Assembly (NCBI RefSeq): GCF_036384435.1
Contig: NZ_DASVMI010000038.1
Span: 1 to 18,561, forward strand
Direction: 5' to 3'
Source: GSA-30 sp036384435
Lineage (GTDB): Bacteria > Pseudomonadota > Gammaproteobacteria > Xanthomonadales > Rhodanobacteraceae
DNA: 18,561 nucleotides
Made by a program: the position numbers and the translations under genes. How positions within the stretch are numbered: the stretch's first letter is position 1; each line of letters opens with the position of its first letter. This document shows positions 14,352-18,561 of this stretch, piece by piece. Below the pieces are notes generated by a model that did no database searches, was not told the origin of the DNA, and saw only the letters and a list, made by a program, of their open reading frames with translations.

Positions 14352-14427
14352 GTGCCGATTGTATGAATTGAATCGAGTCAAACCGGCCCCTGTGGGTTGG
14401 CCCCGCCCTGGTTCAAGTTGCTCCCGA

Positions 14428-14471
14428 ACCGTTCCCCAACGGTCCGCTGATGCGCCTGTTGGCGCGGAGGT
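14428..14471 (+). other. Two leader hairpins next to the nuoA ribosome site
   Basis: ACCGTT-CCCC-AACGGT (14428-14443) is a perfect 6-bp hairpin. GCGCC-TGTT-GGCGC (14452-14465) is a perfect 5-bp hairpin whose last base touches the ribosome site GGAGGT (14466-14471). The second could influence ribosome access to the GTG start at 14481. Confidence 0.45.
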
Positions 14472-14480
14472 ACGCTCCAC

Positions 14481-14837
14481 GTGCTCGCCGAATATTGGCC
14501 TATCCTGCTCTTCATCGCCGTAGCCACAGGTCTAGGCCTTGTGCTACTGGCTGTCGGCCTGCTGGCCGGCCCACGTCGTCCCGAATCGGAAAAGCTCTCG
14601 CCCTACGAGTGCGGCTTCGAGGCCTTCGAGGATGCGCGCATGCGCTTCGACGTGCGCTACTACCTGTTGGCCATCCTCTTCATCATCTTCGACCTTGAAG
14701 TCGCCTTCCTGTTTCCCTGGGCGGTGGTCTTCGACAAGATCGGCCTGATTGCCTTGGTCGAAATGGCGCTGTTCCTGGTGCTTCTGGTGGTCGGTTTCGC
14801 TTACGTCTGGAAGAAGGGAGCACTGGAATGGGAGTGA
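14481..14837 (+). CDS. nuoA: NADH-quinone oxidoreductase subunit A
   Basis: A 118-residue membrane subunit of respiratory complex I, located in the inner membrane near the quinone site. Three membrane helices are visible (about 7-29, 62-82 and 88-110). The conserved loop SEKLSPYECGFEAFEDAR (36-53), which lines the quinone region, is intact. The start is GTG, with a strong ribosome site GGAGGT 9 bases upstream, and the N-terminus LAEYWPILLFI is typical. It is the first gene of the nuo operon, and its stop overlaps the nuoB start by 10 bases. Confidence 0.95.
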   Translation: MLAEYWPILLFIAVATGLGLVLLAVGLLAGPRRPESEKLSPYECGFEAFEDARMRFDVRYYLLAILFIIFDLEVAFLFPWAVVFDKIGLIALVEMALFLVLLVVGFAYVWKKGALEWE

Positions 14838-15385
14838 TGTCTTCCATCGATCGGGTCATGCACAACCCGCAGCCGCTCAACCTGGTGGACGACATCCTGC
14901 GTCCGGCTGGCGAGAATCCGGTGATCCAGCGTGGCGCGGTTACCACCACGGTCGACGCCCTGATGAACTGGGCGCGCACCGGTTCGATGTGGCCCATGAC
15001 CTTCGGTCTGGCCTGCTGCGCAGTCGAAATGATGCATGCCGGCGCTGCGCGCCTGGACCTGGACCGCTACGGCGTGATCTTCCGCCCCAGTCCGCGCCAG
15101 TCCGACGTGATGATCGTTGCCGGCACCCTGGTCAACAAGATGGCGCCGGCTTTGCGCAAGGTCTATGACCAGATGCCCGACCCGAAGTGGGTCATCTCCA
15201 TGGGTAGCTGCGCCAACGGCGGCGGCTATTACCACTATTCGTATTCCGTGGTGCGCGGTTGCGACCGTATCGTGCCGGTGGACATCTACGTGCCGGGCTG
15301 CCCGCCGACGGCCGAAGCGCTGATCCACGGCATTCTGCAGTTGCAGAAGAAGATCCGTCGCACCAGCACCATCGCGCGTTCATAA
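14828..15385 (+). CDS. nuoB: NADH-quinone oxidoreductase subunit B
   Basis: A 185-residue peripheral subunit of complex I that holds the terminal iron-sulfur cluster N2, which passes electrons to quinone. The four cluster ligands are C63 and C64 (the tandem cysteines of GLACCAVEMMH), C128 (MGSCANGGG) and C158 (VPGCPPTAE). The N-terminal extension and the PSPRQSDVMIVAGTL segment (87-101) are typical. The ATG at 14828 lies inside the end of nuoA with GGGAG 7-8 bases upstream, so the two are probably translationally coupled. nuoC follows after 15 bp. Confidence 0.97.
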   Translation: MGVMSSIDRVMHNPQPLNLVDDILRPAGENPVIQRGAVTTTVDALMNWARTGSMWPMTFGLACCAVEMMHAGAARLDLDRYGVIFRPSPRQSDVMIVAGTLVNKMAPALRKVYDQMPDPKWVISMGSCANGGGYYHYSYSVVRGCDRIVPVDIYVPGCPPTAEALIHGILQLQKKIRRTSTIARS

Positions 15386-15400
15386 AAGAGCTGTCTGGCC

Positions 15401-16129
15401 ATGACTGATACGCAATCGAACTCGCTGGTCGAGCGTCTTGCCGCGCGATTCGGCGACCTGCTGGCAGTGACTGTCGCCCATGGCGAAGTCACCGCCGAGC
15501 TGGCCGCGTCGGATCTGATCGCCGTCGCCACGGCGCTGCGCGACGAGTCGTCGTTCCGTTTTTCCGAGGCCGTGGACGTCTGTGGCGTCGACTATCTTGG
15601 CTACGGCAAGACGGAGTGGGATACGCAGACCATTTCCGGCACCGGCTTCTCACGCGGCGTGGAAGGCGAGGCCATGGGCCGCTTCAAGTGGGCCGATCGC
15701 CCGCGTGACGTCGCCCAGCCGCGCCGTTTCGCCGCTGTCGTGCATCTGCTTTCGATCGAGCACAACCAGCGCCTGCGTCTTCGTGTGTTCTGCGAAGACG
15801 ACAGCCTGCCCGTGGTGCCCTCGTTGACCGGCATCTGGCCGGGTGTGAACTGGTTCGAGCGCGAGGCGTTCGACCTTTACGGCATCATTTTCGAAGGCCA
15901 CCCGGACCTGCGCCGCATTCTGACCGACTACGGTTTCGTGGGGCATCCTTTCCGCAAGGACTTCCCGCTGATCGGCAACGTCGAGGTTCGCTACGACCCC
16001 GAGCAGAAGCGCGTGGTGTACGAACCCGTTTCGATCGAGCCGCGTGTGCTGGTGCCGCGCGTGATCCGCGACGATGCCGACCTGATGCAGGCCAAGGCCG
16101 AAGCCGCCGACAACTGGCGTGAGAATTGA
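15401..16129 (+). CDS. nuoC: NADH-quinone oxidoreductase subunit C
   Basis: A 242-residue peripheral-arm subunit of complex I (the 30-kDa subunit of mitochondria). The signature WFEREAFDLYGIIFEGHPDLRRIL (147-170) followed by GHPFRKDFPL is clear. It is a separate gene; in E. coli nuoC and nuoD are fused. An internal segment of about 25 residues (around 75-105, TISGTGFSRGVEGEAMGRF) looks like an insertion compared with shorter NuoC proteins. The ribosome site before the ATG is weak (AAGAG). Only one base separates its stop from the nuoD ATG, so the pair is probably coupled. Confidence 0.95.
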   Translation: MTDTQSNSLVERLAARFGDLLAVTVAHGEVTAELAASDLIAVATALRDESSFRFSEAVDVCGVDYLGYGKTEWDTQTISGTGFSRGVEGEAMGRFKWADRPRDVAQPRRFAAVVHLLSIEHNQRLRLRVFCEDDSLPVVPSLTGIWPGVNWFEREAFDLYGIIFEGHPDLRRILTDYGFVGHPFRKDFPLIGNVEVRYDPEQKRVVYEPVSIEPRVLVPRVIRDDADLMQAKAEAADNWREN

Positions 16130-16130
16130 G

Positions 16131-17387
16131 ATGGCTGAAGAAATCCGCAATTACACGATGAACTTCGGCCCGCAGCATCCGGCTGCGCACGGCGTGCTGC
16201 GCCTGGTGCTGGAGATGGACGGCGAGACTATCGTCCGTGCCGATCCGCATGTGGGCCTGCTGCATCGTGGTACCGAAAAGCTGGCCGAATCCAAGCCGTT
16301 CAACCAGTCGATCGGCTACATGGATCGCCTCGACTACGTGTCGATGATGTGCAACGAGCACGCCTACGTGCGCGCGATCGAGAACCTGCTGGGTATCGAG
16401 GCACCGGAGCGTGCGCAGTACATCCGCACGATGTTCGATGAGATCACCCGCATCCTCAACCACCTCATGTGGATCGGCTCCAATGCGCTCGATCTGGGCG
16501 CGATGGCCGTGTTCTTGTACGCCTTTCGCGAACGCGAAGAGTTGATGGATGTCTATGAGGCGGTATCCGGCGCGCGCATGCACGCCACGTATTACCGCCC
16601 CGGTGGCGTCTATCGCGATCTTCCTGGCCAGATGTCGCAGTACCGCGAATCGCCTTGGCACAAGGGAAGCGATCTCAAGCGCCTCAATAGCTGGCGCGAG
16701 GGCTCGATGCTCGATTTCCTTGATGCATTCGTCGCTGACTTCCCCAAGCGCGTGGACGAGTATGAGGAACTGCTGACCAACAACCGTATCTGGAAGCAGC
16801 GTACCGTTGGCATCGGCGTGATTTCCCCGGAGCTGGCCCAGGCCTGGGGCATGACCGGCGCCATGCTGCGTGGTTCGGGCATTGCCTGGGACCTGCGCAA
16901 GAAGCAGCCATATGCGAAGTACGCGCAGATGGATTTCGACATCCCGGTAGGCGTCAACGGCGATTGCTACGACCGCTATCTGGTGCGCGTGGAAGAAATG
17001 CGCCAGTCCAACCGCATCATCAAGCAGTGCGTGGATTGGCTGCGCGCCAACCCCGGTCCGGTGATGGTGGAGAACTTCAAGGTCGCGCCGCCCAAGCGCG
17101 AGGCCATGAAGGAAGACATGGAAGCCCTGATCCATCACTTCAAACTGTTTACCGAAGGCTATGGCGTACCGGCCGGTGAGACCTATGCCGCCGTGGAAGC
17201 GCCCAAGGGCGAGTTCGGCTGCTATCTGGTTTCCGATGGCGCGAATAAGCCATTCCGCGTGCATCTGCGCGCACCGGGTTTTGCCCATCTGTCGTCGATC
17301 GATCCCATTGTGAAGGGCCACATGCTGGCCGACGTGGTGGCGATGATCGGCACCTATGACCTGGTATTCGGTGAGGTGGACAGGTGA
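16131..17387 (+). CDS. nuoD: NADH-quinone oxidoreductase subunit D
   Basis: A 418-residue peripheral-arm subunit of complex I (the 49-kDa subunit) that forms much of the quinone-binding pocket with NuoB. FGPQHPAAHG (12-21) carries the conserved quinone-pocket histidine and IGYMDRLDYVS (61-71) the tyrosine. The C-terminal DPIVKGHMLADVVAMIGTYDLVFGEVDR is typical. ATG at 16131 is preferred over an in-frame GTG at 16119 inside nuoC, because GAGAA precedes the ATG and the family starts close to the RNYTMNFGPQH segment. The next gene, nuoE, is 160 bp away, a clear break in an otherwise compact operon. Confidence 0.97.
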   Translation: MAEEIRNYTMNFGPQHPAAHGVLRLVLEMDGETIVRADPHVGLLHRGTEKLAESKPFNQSIGYMDRLDYVSMMCNEHAYVRAIENLLGIEAPERAQYIRTMFDEITRILNHLMWIGSNALDLGAMAVFLYAFREREELMDVYEAVSGARMHATYYRPGGVYRDLPGQMSQYRESPWHKGSDLKRLNSWREGSMLDFLDAFVADFPKRVDEYEELLTNNRIWKQRTVGIGVISPELAQAWGMTGAMLRGSGIAWDLRKKQPYAKYAQMDFDIPVGVNGDCYDRYLVRVEEMRQSNRIIKQCVDWLRANPGPVMVENFKVAPPKREAMKEDMEALIHHFKLFTEGYGVPAGETYAAVEAPKGEFGCYLVSDGANKPFRVHLRAPGFAHLSSIDPIVKGHMLADVVAMIGTYDLVFGEVDR

Positions 17388-17390
17388 TCG

Positions 17391-17400
17391 CGGGACTCGG
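17391..17400 (+). repeat. Inverted partner of the heptamer repeat after nuoD
   Basis: CGGGACTCGG starts 3 bases after the nuoD stop. It is the exact reverse complement of CCGAGTCCCG, which occurs in three registers in the tandem repeat at 17509-17536. A 10-bp stem bridging the spacer is therefore possible. Confidence 0.7.
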
Positions 17401-17431
17401 TCGAGCTATGACGACCACTCGCATTTCGGCA

Positions 17432-17464
17432 GCGACAAGCCTTGTCGCGCTATCAGATTTTTTT
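17432..17464 (+). terminator. Terminator-like hairpin inside the nuo operon
   Basis: GCGACAA (17432-17438) pairs perfectly with TTGTCGC (17442-17448) around a 3-base loop. Seven T residues (17458-17464) follow, but 9 bases after the stem, which is too far for a standard intrinsic terminator. It may reduce or process the transcript between nuoD and nuoE. Confidence 0.4.
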
Positions 17465-17475
17465 GCTATCGGATT
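17449..17475 (+). repeat. Short imperfect direct repeat
   Basis: GCTATCAGATT (17449-17459) and GCTATCGGATT (17465-17475) match at 10 of 11 bases and flank the T-run. The origin is unknown; a slippage product or remnant of an inserted element is possible. Confidence 0.5.
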
Positions 17476-17508
17476 CGATCTCGTTGAAGCGGTGCCGGGT
17501 TTTGCCCA

Positions 17509-17536
17509 AGTCCCGAGTCCCGAGTCCCGAGTCCCG
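17509..17536 (+). repeat. Heptanucleotide tandem repeat (AGTCCCG)4
   Basis: Four perfect copies of AGTCCCG lie head to tail, ending 11 bases before the nuoE ATG. The last G starts the nuoE ribosome site GGAG (17536-17539). Tandem heptamers of similar composition are seen in intergenic DNA of Xanthomonadales; that comparison is from memory. Copy number could vary by slippage. Confidence 0.9.
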
Positions 17537-17547
17537 GAGCTCTTGCC

Positions 17548-18075
17548 ATGAAAGCCACCGGAAATTTCGAGCAGGTCAAGCATGTCGACCCGCTTGCACT
17601 ATTGAACGAACATACCCGTCATCACATCGATGAGTGGGTTGCCAAGTTCCCGCCCGATCGCAAGCGTTCGGCCGTCATCCAGGCGTTGTTTGCCGCGCAG
17701 GAGCAGAACCAGGGCTTCCTCACCGACGAGCTGATCGTCGCTGTTGCGCGTTACCTGGACCTGCCGCCCGTGTGGGCGTATGAGGTAGCCAGCTTCTACT
17801 CGATGCTGGAGACCAAGCCGGTCGGTCGCAACAACGTGGCAATCTGCACCAACATCTCGTGCTGGCTCAATGGTGCCGAAGACTTGGTCAGGCACTGCGA
17901 GAAGAAGCTGGGCATCAAGCTGGGGGAAAGCACCCCCGATGGCCGCGTCTATCTCAAGCGTGAAGAAGAATGCATCGCCGCGTGCGCCTGTGCGCCGGCG
18001 ATGACCGTCAACGGTCATTACCACGAGCGTCTCACGACCGAAAAGGTCGATGAGATTCTCGATGGCTTGAAATAA
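17548..18075 (+). CDS. nuoE: NADH-quinone oxidoreductase subunit E
   Basis: A 175-residue thioredoxin-like subunit of the NADH-oxidising module of complex I, holding the 2Fe-2S cluster N1a. The ligands are C100 and C105 (CTNISC) and C142 and C146 (ECIAAC). An N-terminal helical domain (about 18-75, with the LFAAQEQNQGFL segment) and VASFYSM (80-86) are typical. The ATG has GGAG 8 bases upstream, formed at the end of the heptamer repeat. nuoF follows after 12 bp. The gene is intact, so the repeat-bearing spacer in front of it has not damaged the reading frame. Confidence 0.96.
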   Translation: MKATGNFEQVKHVDPLALLNEHTRHHIDEWVAKFPPDRKRSAVIQALFAAQEQNQGFLTDELIVAVARYLDLPPVWAYEVASFYSMLETKPVGRNNVAICTNISCWLNGAEDLVRHCEKKLGIKLGESTPDGRVYLKREEECIAACACAPAMTVNGHYHERLTTEKVDEILDGLK

Positions 18076-18087
18076 GGGTAGGGCGCC

Positions 18088-18561
18088 ATGGCATACGGTC
18101 TGCCACCTAAAGAACATCAGGTTGTCTATACCACGCTGCATTTCGACAAGCCGTGGGCCATGGACAGCTACGTCCAGATGGGCGGCTACGAAGCGTGGAA
18201 GAAGATCCTCGCCGAGAAGCCCGATCCGACGACGCTGATCGAAGAGATCAAGAAGAGCAATCTGCGCGGCCGTGGCGGCGCGGGCTTCCCGACGGGCCTG
18301 AAGTGGTCGTTCATGCCCAAGGGCGACATGCAGAAGTACATCCTCTGCAACTCGGACGAATCGGAGCCAGGTACCTGCAAGGATCGCGACATCTTGCGCT
18401 TCAATCCGCATGCGGTGATCGAAGGCATGGCGATCGCGTGCTATTGCACCGGCTCGACCGCTGCCTACAACTACCTGCGTGGCGAGTTCCACCATGAGCC
18501 CTATGAGCACTTCGAGGAAGCGCTCAAAGAGGCCTACGCGGCCGGCCTGCTGGGCAAGAAC
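18088..18561 (+). CDS. nuoF: NADH-quinone oxidoreductase subunit F (5' part)
   Basis: The first 158 codons of NuoF, the NADH- and FMN-binding subunit of complex I, cut by the window edge. The FMN/NADH motif GRGGAGFPTG lies at 61-70, and NSDESEPGTCKDRDIL (88-103) is the next conserved nucleotide-site segment. The 4Fe-4S (N3) ligands lie further on, outside the window. The ATG at 18088 is 12 bp after nuoE with AGGG upstream. Its order after nuoE is the usual one. Confidence 0.96.
   Translation, partial: MAYGLPPKEHQVVYTTLHFDKPWAMDSYVQMGGYEAWKKILAEKPDPTTLIEEIKKSNLRGRGGAGFPTGLKWSFMPKGDMQKYILCNSDESEPGTCKDRDILRFNPHAVIEGMAIACYCTGSTAAYNYLRGEFHHEPYEHFEEALKEAYAAGLLGKN

Larger units (their letters stand above)
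13996..14480 (+). promoter_or_regulatory. Non-coding spacer between pilZ and nuoA with nuo promoter and leader
   Basis: This 485-bp spacer has no credible gene on either strand. Reading through it: a GC-rich segment with distant complementary GGGCGA and TCGCCC (14030-14080); a small hairpin GCCTG-CAAGA-CAGGC (14092-14106) followed by GTGTTTG, a weak terminator candidate for pilZ; an A-run (14206-14211); an imperfect dyad (14271-14308); the nuo promoter (14324-14351); and a structured leader of roughly 120 bases up to nuoA. There is no tRNA-Leu, secG or tpiA, which lie before nuoA in some gammaproteobacteria. Confidence 0.6.

Noticed and set aside
14410..14420. GGTTCAAGT, resembling a tRNA T-arm
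   Set aside because: No matching acceptor, D or anticodon stems around it and no CCA end.
16119..16121. GTG as the nuoD start
   Set aside because: It lies inside nuoC with no ribosome site; ATG at 16131 has GAGAA upstream and fits the family.
15885..17321. Long minus-strand open frame (478 codons) opposite nuoC and nuoD
   Set aside because: It lies wholly opposite two well-conserved genes, has low-complexity His- and Arg-rich composition, and is the expected mirror of GC-rich codon use.
1..18561. Search for mobile elements, phage genes, CRISPR, toxin-antitoxin or defence systems
   Set aside because: All frames are accounted for by housekeeping genes; no transposase, integrase, repeat-spacer array or paired small genes were seen.

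Overview
The window is a stretch of core bacterial chromosome, most likely from a gammaproteobacterium of the order Xanthomonadales (Lysobacterales), probably Rhodanobacteraceae (Dyella, Rhodanobacter, Luteibacter or a relative). The reasons are the GC-rich sequence, the order yceD-rpmF-fab-pab-mltG-tmk-holB-pilZ followed by nuo, a PilZ that closely resembles the Xanthomonas PilZ that does not bind c-di-GMP, a cysteine-free L32 as in enterics, and separate nuoC and nuoD. This placement comes from protein resemblance and gene order only.

Layout. Positions 1-1867 (minus strand) hold a small cluster: a membrane-anchored helical protein of unknown function, a YceF-type Maf pyrophosphatase that overlaps it by 4 bases, and a GYF_2-RDD membrane protein cut by the window edge. 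A 139-bp divergent region separates it from yceD-rpmF on the plus strand. Positions 2902-7858 hold the fatty acid synthesis genes fabH, fabD, fabG, acpP and fabF. They are broken up by hairpins and terminators after rpmF, fabH, acpP and perhaps fabG, so they look like several transcription units rather than one operon. plsX, which often lies between rpmF and fabH, is absent here.

Positions 7869-12631 hold pabB, pabC, mltG, tmk and holB, packed with 4-base stop/start overlaps from pabB to holB. This unit serves folate precursor synthesis, peptidoglycan processing, dTDP synthesis and DNA replication. A PIG-L family deacetylase follows, then pilZ (type IV pilus assembly). A 485-bp non-coding spacer carries the probable promoter and a structured leader for the nuo operon. 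From 14481 to the end come nuoA, nuoB, nuoC, nuoD, nuoE and the start of nuoF (respiratory complex I). The compact nuo order is interrupted between nuoD and nuoE by a 160-bp spacer with a heptanucleotide tandem repeat and a hairpin.

I saw no insertion sequence, prophage, CRISPR array, tRNA, rRNA or defence system. Nothing in the window looks like a wholly new system. The observations worth a second look are regulatory and architectural: a probable leaderless yceD transcript, inverted repeats and competing hairpins before acpP, a PabB with anthranilate-synthase-like motifs, the repeat-bearing nuoD-nuoE spacer, and the uncharacterised PIG-L gene between holB and pilZ.
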